From positions 186,001 through 250,000 of the forward strand of contig CAJNAR010000173.1 in assembly GCA_905220665.1 (NCBI GenBank): a DNA stretch of 64,000 nt, given 5' to 3'. Position numbers and translations under genes: made by a program. The notes under the pieces were generated by a model, which was not told the DNA's origin, did not search any database, and was given only the letters and a program-made list of their open reading frames with translations. Position 1 is the first letter of the stretch. The number at the start of each line of letters is the position of its first letter. Positions 20,576 to 31,739 of the stretch are shown here, piece after piece. The stretch comes from Albugo candida (taxonomy: Eukaryota; Oomycota; Peronosporomycetes; Albuginales; Albuginaceae).

Positions 20576-23500
20576 ATGCCCTTTTCTAGGAGCAGGAAGA
20601 AAGCTGCAAAATTGGCTCGGCTTTTATTGCTCAGTTGGGAAATCTACCGAGATGCTCGAACGCAGTCATCACAATTGAATGGCAATCGCAATACAAATCA
20701 ATTCAGAGAAGGCGAAAATCTTGGACAAAGCTTCGTGCAGCCTTTTTCGAAAGCTTATTTTTTCCAAACAAAAGCTCGGCAAAAGCTTCTTTGTTACTAC
20801 GTTGTGGAAAGTCGAGATGAGAAAGAGTATCTCAAGAATCACGCACTACCACTACCTGAACATTCTCTAGCAGAAGCATCGTGTCCTTTTGGAGATCTGG
20901 AGCTGAATACCTCGCTGGTAAAGAATTTGCTTCATTCTCAAATGTATGGCCATAACTGCTCACGAAGAACACAACTGGGTCTCTCTTTGCATTCGTCTTC
21001 GAATATGACGCATAATAAATCAAACTTACAGGATGCCCCCACAACGCAAATCAAATCTTTAGGGGCCCCATTTGGTGCGGAATTCTATCCAAAAGCACTT
21101 TATGATATCACTTTCATACCGCTGAATGAGGAAAAGCTGAATGGAATCACGTTCGAGTTTGTCTTTCGACGTCACTCCACATCCAAAGAAGTTCTTTTCA
21201 CGATACAAAATGAGTATAATCCGTGCTCAGGCCTCGGCTTCCAGCTTCAAATTGACGAGCATTCTACGTTGGTATTAGTCGTCAAGCAACCATCAACGGA
21301 TTCTCTTTCGGAATGTAACGAGCTGAGATTTCGATCAAAAAACAGCTTCAAGAAATGCGCTGCACCAAGCATTGATAGCGCGTCAGAAGGTGTAGATACA
21401 AGGCCTGTCATCCATGTAATCATCACATTTCATGCTCAGTCGAGCCTAAATGGGATTCTCTACAACACACACTTTTTCATTGATTATATGTCCTCCACCG
21501 CGACCCATTACACCTGTGATGTCCAAGATGAGCAGCTAGCGGCGTTGAATAATACATCAAACAGCATGGATGTGACGTATCGATTGTATGTCGGCACAGG
21601 CCCCACGGATGAGATGCATCAAAAGTATCACGTTCGCGGAATTCGACCGAGAGTCTATCGAGACCCACGAGCGATTGAGAAGGGAAGTCAGAGATCGGAT
21701 GGAAATGAAGAAAATACCGCCATTTTGCAGCTCAGGAAAACGCTACAGCATATTCTCGATAATATTGAAGGACCACGAATACCTGCCGCAGCTCGCCTTT
21801 TTGGACATCGGGCTTTTTCTCTTCAACTACTTGGCTGGAAATTTCCTGCTGTGAATGAGGACACTCCTTTTGCCTGGATTCGAGGTAAAATCAAGCAGTT
21901 CAAGGACGCTCATGGCACACAGGTTGTGGACATTATCGTTGAAATGCTTCTCAAAGCCGCAAGACTCAAGGCCAAACTGATTAGTAGCACATCTGAAAAG
22001 CTGGCGGAGGTCATTGGCGAGCGTTTGGGTACTATTGGGACTGAAAATACAACAGTCGAAAATCAAACCTTTGAGGAATCCAATTTTGATTTATTTGCTT
22101 TCGGACTATACGGTCAGATTCTGAGCGATGAAGAGATCAAACAATCTATGGATCACTTGTTACCGACTCGAAGCTCGCTAAGAGCTGAAATAACAGTGGA
22201 TCTCCCTCCTGAGAACTGGATGCTTGTGGACTTTTCCACCATGAGTTCCGTGTTCACAAATATCTGTATAGAGTTACTGGACCCGCTCCCTGAGACCGGA
22301 AAGCTGATACTCTGGCCGAGTAAGACTCTGATCACGACGGGAAGTGGTCCAATGCATCGAGAGTTTATAGATGGACGCCACCATTCATCCGATCAAATGT
22401 ACTTTATCCCAGTCCCATCACAGACCTCACGTCAACGGATAGATCCTTCCATTCTTTTCGCACAATGTCAGACGGAAAGAATTCGGTCGGTGATGTGCGA
22501 TCGCAACGAATTTGACTTTATTCCAACGGAAGAAGACCCATTCCAAAGAGCGATCAATGTTCTCCATGACGAGTTGCAAGATAATCTCAGTGATACAGGA
22601 CGACTAACGCTTGAGCGAGAGAAGAGAGGTGAGTCAATTGGAAGGATAAATATTCATCTGATAGAGATTCTCGCTCCTTTACAACCCATCCACCAAGAGC
22701 TCGAGTATGAAATTGTCGCAGGTATACCAACAATCGTTCATATTCGCAACGAAACAATCGACGTCAATGAGGCTAAGCGATTTGAATGGAAACGGTCGAG
22801 TCTTCGTTTGCGAGTGATTGAGATACCCCAATTCGGTACACTTTACGACACTGACAGCTTGCACGTGATCCCGGGCTGCACACCGATACAATTGGGCTCG
22901 GAAGTCGAATTCTTAGCTCGTTGGGAGAACAGACGTATTACCATAGCTCATGAAAATGGGTACAGAGGCATTGAAAGCGTTTCGATGCAAAATGACTCCT
23001 TCTCAACCACTTTATTGTTTTACTTTCCTCAGGCGAAGACTGCATTTCCAGCCGGTACAAAGTCATACGATGAGCTCTTGTACGAGCTGATTGACAAAGA
23101 AAATGCGGTGGTTGAGCGCGGACGAGTAAAGTTTCACCTTACATCGCCCATTATCGAGCCAGAGGTATCCATCTGCCATCGTGAGAGTTGGCTACAGCTG
23201 GAGGATACTCCCAGCCTCATATATCTGCAGAGTTTGCTTCCAGCGAGTGCCTCTACTTTCGTCGAAAAACATCTGAGAATCCTCTCTTTGCCTCAACGCG
23301 GCCGCCTCTATCAATACGTCAGATTCTCTAACGCATCTCAAGTCGAAGAGAATCCTTTAGAACAGAAATTGGATAATGTCACTAGCAGATGTGATGCGAT
23401 ATTGCGAGAACATATTGGCCGGCAAGTACGAGTGAACGACACGGTTGAAGACCCTCTTAGTCGCGTTATATATGTACCAGAGATCGACTATCACAATCAG

Positions 23501-25708
23501 CCCAGCCCAGAAACGACTTTATTCGCATCTGTACTCTATGAAAGAAGCATCTTTTTGCCGTCAACGCTCAATTTCACGTTTGTAGCGATGCTGAGTAATG
23601 AAAGCAAGTCTCTATCAGCCCAATCTCATGATTGTCGTATCTTGATTGATATCCAGGTGATCGACGTGGATGACGATATCATACCAACCTCTCCATTTCA
23701 CATCAGGGGTTTGCGTGGTGAGAATAAGACACTGAGCTTCCCGTTACGCTTTGTCGACCCTGATGAGCCACAAGGAGATGAAGGGAGAAGCTACAAAATG
23801 CTCTATTTGATTCATATTGTGTCCGAAAATCTTGATGCTGAATTCCGGTTCCCAAGTCATGAAGCAGTCGACGATGACAAACTATACAAAAATTGCTATT
23901 CCCGAAAGTTTTGTCGCATTCCATGTGGTCCAAGTCTTCCTCCAAACGATGCTTTGGTGCGTATGCCAAACAGCTCGAGTGAAACCACAATATATTTTAT
24001 CGTCCAAAAGTCTACATATACGCCGTATGATGTGTACTTTGTCGGGCATCTGTCGGGTATCCGACTTGCTTTGGAATCTCTACAGATTATAGACTATAAT
24101 CAGAACTGGAGCCATTCCCATACAAGCGAATTCACGGTATCATTCACAAGATGGAAGAGGAGTTTTCATCATCTAATTCCATACGCCACACGTGATGACG
24201 GATCACTTCGAGTCCAGAATGCGTTACAAGTGATAATGCGAAGCAGACCAAACGTGATAGCCCGACTTGCTGTGGACTTTGAGACATCTCCCGCGTTTGA
24301 GAATGAAACTCGAATTTCTGAGATTGATTTTGGGTGGTACGCTATCTCCAGTAAAGCACAGCGTGTTCTGAGAAAGATTCTGCTCGTTTTCTCATTGCTA
24401 TACACTGCGGGATATGTAAGTTGTTGTCGTCTTTGTTGTTTCTTCTTTCGTGGGAGGAGAATAAAGCGTACGAGACGTTTGCAGCGAAAATATTGGAAGC
24501 ATTTTGACAAGATCGTACGAGACGATATCGAATACTCACGATTGATTGTACAATTGGCGGATGTGATCATTGCGTCTGATTTTATTGTCGCAAAGGCGCT
24601 CGTTCGCACATGCGTTCGGGGCTCCAACGCTGCGGAAGCTCAACGACTCACTTCGCTTTGCCTGCGAAACCTACTGCCGATATTGAAAACAGTCCAGCGA
24701 GACGATGATTTTGTGCTCGACTTATTACAATACGAAATCAGCTCAAATGGAGAAATCAATAGACCCGAATCCGTTCCAATGACATTTGAGATTCCCGGTA
24801 CAGCTTCTATCGCGTTGGCTGTCCACTTTCAGAGTAAAGCTTCCACATGGATCGATATCGTTTTAACTGATTTGGCTGTCTTTCTGGATGAAGGAGAGGG
24901 GCCACCTTCATTTCATGCAACGCTGATGTTCATTTTTCAAATCTTGCACAAGCATCTTCCAAGAATGCCCATTAGGCTTCTGCTCCATAAAGCGGTCCGA
25001 ATCGTAATGGAGAGTTTGACAAAGTGTGGTCTGCCTGTGGATAAAGAGTACTGCGTGTATCGCGTCGCTCACGTTCTCTTTTTCAACCATTTTTTTTCCC
25101 TGTATTTGATAAATTGGAAGCAATATATGAACAAATACTCGTCCAAGCAGAAAAATATGAAGACATATCAGATCGAATATATATTGCAATCAGCAGTCAG
25201 ATTTTTGCATCAGATGGCGTTGAGTTGGCCAAAAAGCGAGTCTTTCGAGCCCCTGAGAGATTTTGGATCGCGAAATAAGCATCAAAGACGGTATTCAGAG
25301 TTTATGGTCTCAACAAAATTCAGTGCTGAGGAATTGGCATTTCTGGAGGATTCGTATTGCTCTTTGCTGAAGAGAATAGCGAGTTACTGCGAGACAAATG
25401 AGAGGGACAAAAGCTCTCAACTAATGGATATTTCGAATTACTTGATGAATATACACAGCATCCTGGATTGTCGGTGGTCATTCTTCCTAACGGAATGCAT
25501 ATTGCAAGCTGTCAAACGTTCCTCTTTAAGTCCGATGTCATTGACATATTTACAGCACGTAGAAGCTCTCGTTCGTGCACTTGGGATTCCATATGCTTCC
25601 ACGGACGAACTACTATCCACTATGTCATACCACGATCCTTATATATCGCCTTTATACGGATTGAATGTAAACGCATGGCAGGAAAGGCTCAAGCTTCCAG
25701 CTGCGTAG
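20576..25708 (+). CDS. 1710-residue single-pass membrane protein, lectin-like ectodomain
   Basis: Not recognised as a named family. The uninterrupted frame encodes a long N-terminal region, one strong membrane segment (ILLVFSLLYTAGYVSCCRLC) at about residues 1268-1290 followed by a basic stop-transfer run (RGRRIKRTRRLQRK), and a roughly 400-residue helical C-terminal domain. Residues about 180-400 have the strand pattern of a concanavalin/laminin-G-like sandwich (FEFVFRRHSTSKEVLFTIQN, VIHVIITFHAQS). Later segments ending IDIQVIDVDDDIIP resemble cadherin/CalX-type linkers. I infer an ectodomain or lumenal N-side and cytosolic C-side. No signal peptide is visible at this start; an upstream exon encoding one is possible. 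Confidence 0.75.
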   Translation: MPFSRSRKKAAKLARLLLLSWEIYRDARTQSSQLNGNRNTNQFREGENLGQSFVQPFSKAYFFQTKARQKLLCYYVVESRDEKEYLKNHALPLPEHSLAEASCPFGDLELNTSLVKNLLHSQMYGHNCSRRTQLGLSLHSSSNMTHNKSNLQDAPTTQIKSLGAPFGAEFYPKALYDITFIPLNEEKLNGITFEFVFRRHSTSKEVLFTIQNEYNPCSGLGFQLQIDEHSTLVLVVKQPSTDSLSECNELRFRSKNSFKKCAAPSIDSASEGVDTRPVIHVIITFHAQSSLNGILYNTHFFIDYMSSTATHYTCDVQDEQLAALNNTSNSMDVTYRLYVGTGPTDEMHQKYHVRGIRPRVYRDPRAIEKGSQRSDGNEENTAILQLRKTLQHILDNIEGPRIPAAARLFGHRAFSLQLLGWKFPAVNEDTPFAWIRGKIKQFKDAHGTQVVDIIVEMLLKAARLKAKLISSTSEKLAEVIGERLGTIGTENTTVENQTFEESNFDLFAFGLYGQILSDEEIKQSMDHLLPTRSSLRAEITVDLPPENWMLVDFSTMSSVFTNICIELLDPLPETGKLILWPSKTLITTGSGPMHREFIDGRHHSSDQMYFIPVPSQTSRQRIDPSILFAQCQTERIRSVMCDRNEFDFIPTEEDPFQRAINVLHDELQDNLSDTGRLTLEREKRGESIGRINIHLIEILAPLQPIHQELEYEIVAGIPTIVHIRNETIDVNEAKRFEWKRSSLRLRVIEIPQFGTLYDTDSLHVIPGCTPIQLGSEVEFLARWENRRITIAHENGYRGIESVSMQNDSFSTTLLFYFPQAKTAFPAGTKSYDELLYELIDKENAVVERGRVKFHLTSPIIEPEVSICHRESWLQLEDTPSLIYLQSLLPASASTFVEKHLRILSLPQRGRLYQYVRFSNASQVEENPLEQKLDNVTSRCDAILREHIGRQVRVNDTVEDPLSRVIYVPEIDYHNQPSPETTLFASVLYERSIFLPSTLNFTFVAMLSNESKSLSAQSHDCRILIDIQVIDVDDDIIPTSPFHIRGLRGENKTLSFPLRFVDPDEPQGDEGRSYKMLYLIHIVSENLDAEFRFPSHEAVDDDKLYKNCYSRKFCRIPCGPSLPPNDALVRMPNSSSETTIYFIVQKSTYTPYDVYFVGHLSGIRLALESLQIIDYNQNWSHSHTSEFTVSFTRWKRSFHHLIPYATRDDGSLRVQNALQVIMRSRPNVIARLAVDFETSPAFENETRISEIDFGWYAISSKAQRVLRKILLVFSLLYTAGYVSCCRLCCFFFRGRRIKRTRRLQRKYWKHFDKIVRDDIEYSRLIVQLADVIIASDFIVAKALVRTCVRGSNAAEAQRLTSLCLRNLLPILKTVQRDDDFVLDLLQYEISSNGEINRPESVPMTFEIPGTASIALAVHFQSKASTWIDIVLTDLAVFLDEGEGPPSFHATLMFIFQILHKHLPRMPIRLLLHKAVRIVMESLTKCGLPVDKEYCVYRVAHVLFFNHFFSLYLINWKQYMNKYSSKQKNMKTYQIEYILQSAVRFLHQMALSWPKSESFEPLRDFGSRNKHQRRYSEFMVSTKFSAEELAFLEDSYCSLLKRIASYCETNERDKSSQLMDISNYLMNIHSILDCRWSFFLTECILQAVKRSSLSPMSLTYLQHVEALVRALGIPYASTDELLSTMSYHDPYISPLYGLNVNAWQERLKLPAA

Positions 25709-25760
25709 CCATTTCCATGCAGCGTACTTAGCCTTAAATCCGCCACTTGATCCAAATCGC

Positions 25761-26936
25761 ATGAGTGCCCAAGAAGATAGCCAAATTTTGCGTCAGGATA
25801 CCAGTCCGCTGATCGGGGAATCTCTGTCTGTACTTTGCCTAAGAGCAGAGTATGCAGAAAATGCAAATTCGTCTGTTTTCTCACAAGGGATTGATTATTT
25901 GCATCGACATTATGAAGCAATGCGTCGCGTGCGGGGAGATGGAAATTGCTTTTTCCGTGCGTTGATTTACGCGTTATGTGAGCAGCTATTACCGAGCACT
26001 GCACGCGAGATTCTCGAGCACCAGCAGGAAAGAAAATCACTGGATATGTATACACAAACAGCACACGATCGCGCAATTTCAGAACGACAGGATAACATTG
26101 ATACTGAGCGAATCGACCACACTTGTGTGACTGCGACCGCAGCAGCAACTTCTTCCTTGCTCACTGCCCATATACAACAAAAGATCCGACGATCCAAAGC
26201 CGAACTTATCGCACTTGGGTACTCGGAGACTGCAATCGACACTTTTTGGGAGACGTTCATGGACTACTTGGGTGCGATGGATACGCGAACACATGAAGAA
26301 TTATATCCTTTTCTTTCGCCTGCTGCATAGCTACGCTATTCATGCGACAGAGTTTCTTTGACAATGCATTTTTTCGTTTGTTCACAGTGCAGGATTTTCA
26401 GACAGAAGGAGGAGAATCAGAATATCTGGTGGGTTACAATGATATGACATCAATACGTTGTGATTCATTAGGCATCCTAGGTCTGGTATGCTCGTTTATT
26501 GACAGCTGGATATCTAAAGCAGAACGCTGATCGCTTCCGCCCTTTCATTGCTGGTTTGTATCCCGGTCAGACGGTCGAACAATTCTGCAGTGCTGAAGTA
26601 CGTAACCTGGCAAAGTGACCCGATAGATCACTGAATGTATACAAATGAATTCTGTAGGTGGAGCCCATGGGTAAGGAATGCGATCAACCTCAGATAACAG
26701 CCCTGGCGGAAGCGCTGGACATATGTGTGAGAATTGAGTATCTTGATGGACGCGCTTCACTTGGGTCAGATCTTCCCCACTACATATGCCAATCTACTTC
26801 AGAAGAAAACTCAAGCCTCGGAGATGCAGCAATCCCAGGCGCATCGGAAGCCACTACATCCGCGAACCCAGTGATCACGATTCATCTTCTATATCGGCCA
26901 GGACACTATGATATTTTGTATCCACGTCTGGATTGA
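25761..26936 (+). CDS. otubain-type deubiquitinase (OTU, peptidase C65)
   Basis: Four exons (25761..26271, 26331..26428, 26481..26597, 26658..26936; introns 59, 52 and 60 nt) encode 334 residues. The catalytic block RRVRGDGNCFFRALIY supplies Asp and Cys (Cys about residue 63), and RPGHYDILYP near the end supplies the His. The three introns rebuild the otubain middle: FMDYLATLFMRQSFFDNAFF, ESEYL|VWYARLLTAGYLKQN, ADRFRPFIAGLYPGQTVEQF and VEPMGKECDQPQITALAEAL. These parallel OTUB1/OTUB2 step by step. Otubains cleave ubiquitin chains (OTUB1 prefers K48) and OTUB1 also inhibits E2 enzymes. The Ala/Thr-rich insertion after the catalytic helix is larger than in animal proteins. Catalytic residues intact. 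Confidence 0.93.
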
Positions 26937-27005
26937 ACGACCAGAACGATATCAGCAATGGTAAATGGTGTCACAATAGAGATCTGAAAACCACATCTTA
27001 CTATG

Positions 27006-30000
27006 TCAACCTTCCGATGTTCGCAAATCGAGTTCTTGCGTGGCCAGCTCCGCTGTTACGTCGAGGAGATCGTCATATAAAGAGCAAAACTCATCAACTT
27101 CTTGCACGGTTTCCTCGTGTGAGACATCATCGATTTCGATCTTTGACAATGAAAACAGCGTTTCATCGCTGTCTGCTAAAGATGGCGCGGTTTGAATGAC
27201 CACATCCATTAGATCTATACCTCGATGATGGGATTCGAGTGAGCTTTCAACGCGAGACTCGGTCAACTTGATGATGTATTCTCTACTTGTAGCAGGATCT
27301 TCCCCTGCAGCATTTTGGAGAATTTCCTTCGCTTGATGGTCGTTCGGATCTGTGAAAATGATCGGCAAATTTTTGCTGTGTTCCACACGTTCGGCGAAGT
27401 GCTTGTCAGAGTCTACTCCCGCAAACTCCTCTGGTTGCGTTTCAAACGCTTCTTTCAGAAAATCAGTGAAATGTTGCTCTTCCGTCATGATATGTCCTTC
27501 ATTCTGTCTATCGGTGACTGTCGTAATGCTTGACTGCAAGATAGTGCTTTGAGTGCGGCTATCTCCACTTTCCAATGTCTCAGCAGGTTCCAGTTGCTCG
27601 ATCTCATCTTTAAATGCATCAATCTCACCGATTTCTTTCGTAATTGAGTCTTCATGCAGTAATTCGTCCATCACTTCTACTCGGTCTTCTTCAACTTTAC
27701 GTGCTTTCACTTCCGTTGGCTCAGAGAGTACTTGACTATCATCCCTTACCGACCATCGTGAAGGCAATCCACCTAAAGAACCACAATTTTGCGCTTTGTC
27801 AATCTCACAAGACGGGGATACGAGACAGACTTGCTCCAAATTTGACTCAGTTTGTGACTCGGCATCTTTGTCGATGCCTTTTGTTTCTTCTACTATCGCT
27901 GCCTCCTCCTTTGTTTGCACATGACGCGCTTCTTGAGCAAACTCACATTTAGTAAGCACATACTCAGCCAACGATTTGTAAGCAATAGCAATGTGATGCA
28001 TTACATTCGCCACGTTCTCATTTGAAAAGCGTTCTCTCCATTTTGCCACTTGCGATGCAGAATTTGACCAAATTTTATACGAAATTCTATGAATCCGAGC
28101 GAAATTAAAGCAATTCAAAGTCCCCATTTTCGGTAACAATTGTTTTGTCCCAGCGCGAAATTGGAAGAACACGTCTTCGACCTGAGATTGAACCGACTTG
28201 AATTCAGAAATGTGAAACACTGACATGCTCCTTGCCCTTTTGCCGGCCTCTACGAAGAATTCACTGTTCCTGGCGTCGACATAAAGCTTTTGTACACGCT
28301 GCGCCATAACATGTATATGATCGAACCAGTTACTATTCAGAGAGGAGATGATTTTGTGAAGCTTTATCTGTGCGTAATGTACGACTGGACGACCAAATTT
28401 TTGATACTGCGGGCAGTCTAACATTTGGGCTTTGAAAATATGAATAAATGGAACAATAAGGATGTCAGAAAAAGGAATCAAGTGAAGAAGCTCAGTCGCG
28501 GTTGAAAATTGAAGCGGTCGACTAAGAAATTGGTCGATTTTTCGTCTCCATTCCACAGCAAAACAGATAGCTTCAGTTGAGCTTTGTTGCTGCTGTGCTG
28601 TTTCCGTCAATGAAGAGGAATCACTCGACTGAAAATCGAATATGTCGAGCCACCGAGTCAGATCGTGATTCCCTTCCCAATCAAATCGTACATCTTTTGC
28701 TGTACATTGGCGCTGGTCCACTTGTAAGTTTGTCCGTCTATGTAGCAAACGATCGGATTCAAGCACGTTGAAAAGGGCCACACAACCAATGACAAGTATT
28801 CCGAATATAAATAATCTGATCAATAGACGAGCAAAGGCCCGCATGCATCGCAGCCCCAATGACATGTCTGCTCCTTTTTTGTGATTTATATTGAGGTGTC
28901 CGACCGTACGAGGATGACACCGCTCAAAGGCGGGAAGATGGTGTTCGAGTTGCCTGACACTGAAAGATCCATACTCAGCGCGTAAATGCTCAACTAAACG
29001 TCGTTCTTGTCCGGTGAACTGAGCAATGAGTTGAGGAATGGTGTTGACCTTACCAGGTTGATGTCTTCGGAAAAATGTCTGGAGGAGTTCTTCAAGCGCG
29101 ATTGGATCGTGTTTCTGCACGCCAGAGCTGATTGGTACATTACCGATAGCTGGAGCGGTGTCTTTTATATCCAAGGAGTTCTGGATCATCTTTGCTGTTG
29201 ATATGGAACACGGGTTTGGAATACAAGCTTCAGCTTTAAACTTTTTCTCCTCTACCTTGTCAAAGGTTTCGCTCATTCCGTTCTGCAATTGCTCGAGCAC
29301 TGGGTGAATACTTGGGACATGAGTGCTACTGCATTCATTTCCTTCAAGAATAGGCAGAGCTTTCTCAATGACTCCCGATGTTGAGATGCTCTCCAAGGGT
29401 CCATCTTCTTTGTTTCTTGCCAAGTGCTCTTCAAGCTCATCAATGACTGGTTTTTCCTCGTCAAACACAGTTGCAATCATAGAGAATGGCTGAGCATTTT
29501 GACGACCGTGAAAAAGAGATGGTGGCGCTAGCGAGAAGTTGTGAGGGGACATACAGGGAGACTCTGGTGAAGAAGATGGACGTAGTATAGATACGCTTGA
29601 AAGTGTCGGTTTTCGAGTTTTGTGTGCAGGGATTGATCCAGCACCTTCCAAAGTAGCTATTGCGTCAGGTCCTGAGAATGAATTGGGTGATGTATGGGCT
29701 CTATCAACATCGTTGTTGCTTATTTGTGACATATCCCCTCCATTGTGGTCAATTCTGATAGAAGCTACCGCATCTTCCCCATACCGACGAATAAGTTCAT
29801 TTAACAGTATATCCTCTCGATCGCTGTATCGCTTTGCATAAATTTGTGCCATTTTTATTCGAGATACATCAGTTTTCTGGAAAAAGGCTCGCAGCCTTTT
29901 CTCTAAATTCAGAGACGAGTTATTGGAAGCTGATATTTCTGCCTGATCGTCGGAGTCCTTGAACGTCACACGTTTGTTGGAAGCAAAAGTTCGGGTCAAA

Positions 30001-31739
30001 ATAGGTGAAGTCTTGGCTTCAAAGTCTGAGAATGTTGACGAAGCTATAAGTTGCTCGGAAGCCTTTGACGCTTGTATGACGGTGCTGGAACGCTCACTAT
30101 GAGTTGTAGACTTGCGCTCATTTGAAAATTCAAAAGATGGTTGACGTAATACTTCAGCACTATCAATCTCATTTGTGGCAACACGAGCCAACAGTAAACT
30201 TTCCGATGTTGGAGGTGTTATAGTAAACACAGGTGGTCGATTGGTAGGACCGTAAGACGTCAAAAGTTCTAGTTCGCTCCCACTACAACATTCTGTCCGT
30301 ATCGATTCATTCCTTCTATGCTCCGGAGGTTTGATACTTGGACCGTTTTGACTCGAAGCGTTATCTTGGCATGTCAGTTTTGATCCATTCATTACCGATT
30401 CCCGATCGACGTTACCTTCTCTAGTTTCTTCCAGCAGATTCTCCAGCTCCGCAATGCGCTTTTGCAGGGAATATATATCTTCTTCACATTGCTCTCTGCG
30501 TGCCACTTCCTTCTTTTTTTCTTGTGTTAATCGCTCTATCTCTCTCTCAAGCCTCGTGATTCTGATGGAATACTCCTTGTTCATGTCTTCTAGTTCACGT
30601 CGAGAGTGATCCAACTGTAATTTCAGAAGAGTTTCAGACCGCCGAAGTTCATGTACGTACGAGAGAAGATCATTGACATTTTGCGTTACTGGTAGCAGTC
30701 TCGCAACGAGCATTTCGCTTTTACTTCGTCTTGTACGTCTCAAAGAAGAAGATTTTGGCGACATAGGCTGTGAGAATATGCTAGCAGAGCCACTTGTTTG
30801 CGATGTATTCGATTCAGACGTCCGTCGAGTCTCTGCTCTAGTTCGCGAACCTTCCTTAATGTGTTCGATTTCATGTTCACAATTTATTCGTCCTGAGCGA
30901 TCGAATTCGCTTTCTGACGACCCCGGGTGTTGGCCACTTTCCATAGAAGCCTGTTTTCCATTCTGAGATGTTTTTAAAGAATTCTGACTTGCTTGTAGCG
31001 CCGAAAGACCGAGACGTATTCGTTGTGAGGCACTTAAACTATTCTCATTCTCGCCAACTGATTCATTCTGCACAGAATGAAACGAACTCTCATAAGCAGC
31101 GGCGATTGCTGAGCTTCCAGAAGGCGTTTTAGGAGGCTCGACAGACGCGTTTAACATTTTTTTGTTAAAGTGTGCTGGAGGTGGTGTGGATGGAAGCGGT
31201 ACTGAATGGCTATCACTCGCCAAGGTGTTTGGTCCCAATGATTGTCCATTCTCTGCGGTATCCGATTGGATGCTGTCAACGGTCGAAAGAACAGCTTCTC
31301 GATTCAGCTCCTCATTCAACTGGTTTTTAAAGCGTAATCCCAAATAACAATCAAGATTCTGCACTGATGTTAGAATCTTATGCTGCGGTACCGAGTCATT
31401 TTTTCGTTCAGTGCGTTCACAAGCAGATTTACTGTCAGCATTTATATTTCCGGAAGTGATGAATCCCTCGGATTTGTCAGGATGCAGACTTTGCCGAGAG
31501 GGAGAAGAGTGTCGACGAGGCGATGATATGCATATAGGATTAACGTGATATTCCTTCTCCGCACGTTTATTGGACTGAGAAGTGCGGATACTCTCCTTGA
31601 AAGCTTTTATCGGACGCGATGTCGCTTTACGATCTTGTCGCTCAGTCAAATTCAGCTTCTCCTGTACGCGTACTCTAGTGGTATGACTCATAGGTGGAGG
31701 TATACGGGTCTTTCTGTGTGTAATTTGCTCATCCGACAT
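27006..31739 (-). CDS. membrane-anchored coiled-coil protein with two copies of a short helical motif
   Basis: Intronless frame of 1577 residues, no named family recognised. From the N-terminus: a polar, serine-rich region (1-340), a coiled coil at about 345-440 (for example LLKLQLDHSRRELEDMNKEY), then two copies of a similar 45-residue motif. Copy 1 begins LEKRLRAFFQKTDVSRIKMA and ends LIRRYG; copy 2 begins LEELLQTFFRRHQPGKVNTI and ends LRAEYG. Next comes one membrane helix (LLIRLFIFGILVIGCVALFN) at about residue 960, and a C-terminal half rich in acidic residues. The motif 'L..FF......k...i......e..L...L...YG' recurs in oomycete and protist coiled-coil proteins. I infer a tethering or scaffold role on a membrane, without direct evidence. 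It converges with otubain (69 bp). Confidence 0.72.
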   Translation of the reverse strand: MSDEQITHRKTRIPPPMSHTTRVRVQEKLNLTERQDRKATSRPIKAFKESIRTSQSNKRAEKEYHVNPICISSPRRHSSPSRQSLHPDKSEGFITSGNINADSKSACERTERKNDSVPQHKILTSVQNLDCYLGLRFKNQLNEELNREAVLSTVDSIQSDTAENGQSLGPNTLASDSHSVPLPSTPPPAHFNKKMLNASVEPPKTPSGSSAIAAAYESSFHSVQNESVGENENSLSASQRIRLGLSALQASQNSLKTSQNGKQASMESGQHPGSSESEFDRSGRINCEHEIEHIKEGSRTRAETRRTSESNTSQTSGSASIFSQPMSPKSSSLRRTRRSKSEMLVARLLPVTQNVNDLLSYVHELRRSETLLKLQLDHSRRELEDMNKEYSIRITRLEREIERLTQEKKKEVARREQCEEDIYSLQKRIAELENLLEETREGNVDRESVMNGSKLTCQDNASSQNGPSIKPPEHRRNESIRTECCSGSELELLTSYGPTNRPPVFTITPPTSESLLLARVATNEIDSAEVLRQPSFEFSNERKSTTHSERSSTVIQASKASEQLIASSTFSDFEAKTSPILTRTFASNKRVTFKDSDDQAEISASNNSSLNLEKRLRAFFQKTDVSRIKMAQIYAKRYSDREDILLNELIRRYGEDAVASIRIDHNGGDMSQISNNDVDRAHTSPNSFSGPDAIATLEGAGSIPAHKTRKPTLSSVSILRPSSSPESPCMSPHNFSLAPPSLFHGRQNAQPFSMIATVFDEEKPVIDELEEHLARNKEDGPLESISTSGVIEKALPILEGNECSSTHVPSIHPVLEQLQNGMSETFDKVEEKKFKAEACIPNPCSISTAKMIQNSLDIKDTAPAIGNVPISSGVQKHDPIALEELLQTFFRRHQPGKVNTIPQLIAQFTGQERRLVEHLRAEYGSFSVRQLEHHLPAFERCHPRTVGHLNINHKKGADMSLGLRCMRAFARLLIRLFIFGILVIGCVALFNVLESDRLLHRRTNLQVDQRQCTAKDVRFDWEGNHDLTRWLDIFDFQSSDSSSLTETAQQQQSSTEAICFAVEWRRKIDQFLSRPLQFSTATELLHLIPFSDILIVPFIHIFKAQMLDCPQYQKFGRPVVHYAQIKLHKIISSLNSNWFDHIHVMAQRVQKLYVDARNSEFFVEAGKRARSMSVFHISEFKSVQSQVEDVFFQFRAGTKQLLPKMGTLNCFNFARIHRISYKIWSNSASQVAKWRERFSNENVANVMHHIAIAYKSLAEYVLTKCEFAQEARHVQTKEEAAIVEETKGIDKDAESQTESNLEQVCLVSPSCEIDKAQNCGSLGGLPSRWSVRDDSQVLSEPTEVKARKVEEDRVEVMDELLHEDSITKEIGEIDAFKDEIEQLEPAETLESGDSRTQSTILQSSITTVTDRQNEGHIMTEEQHFTDFLKEAFETQPEEFAGVDSDKHFAERVEHSKNLPIIFTDPNDHQAKEILQNAAGEDPATSREYIIKLTESRVESSLESHHRGIDLMDVVIQTAPSLADSDETLFSLSKIEIDDVSHEETVQEVDEFCSLYDDLLDVTAELATQELDLRTSEG

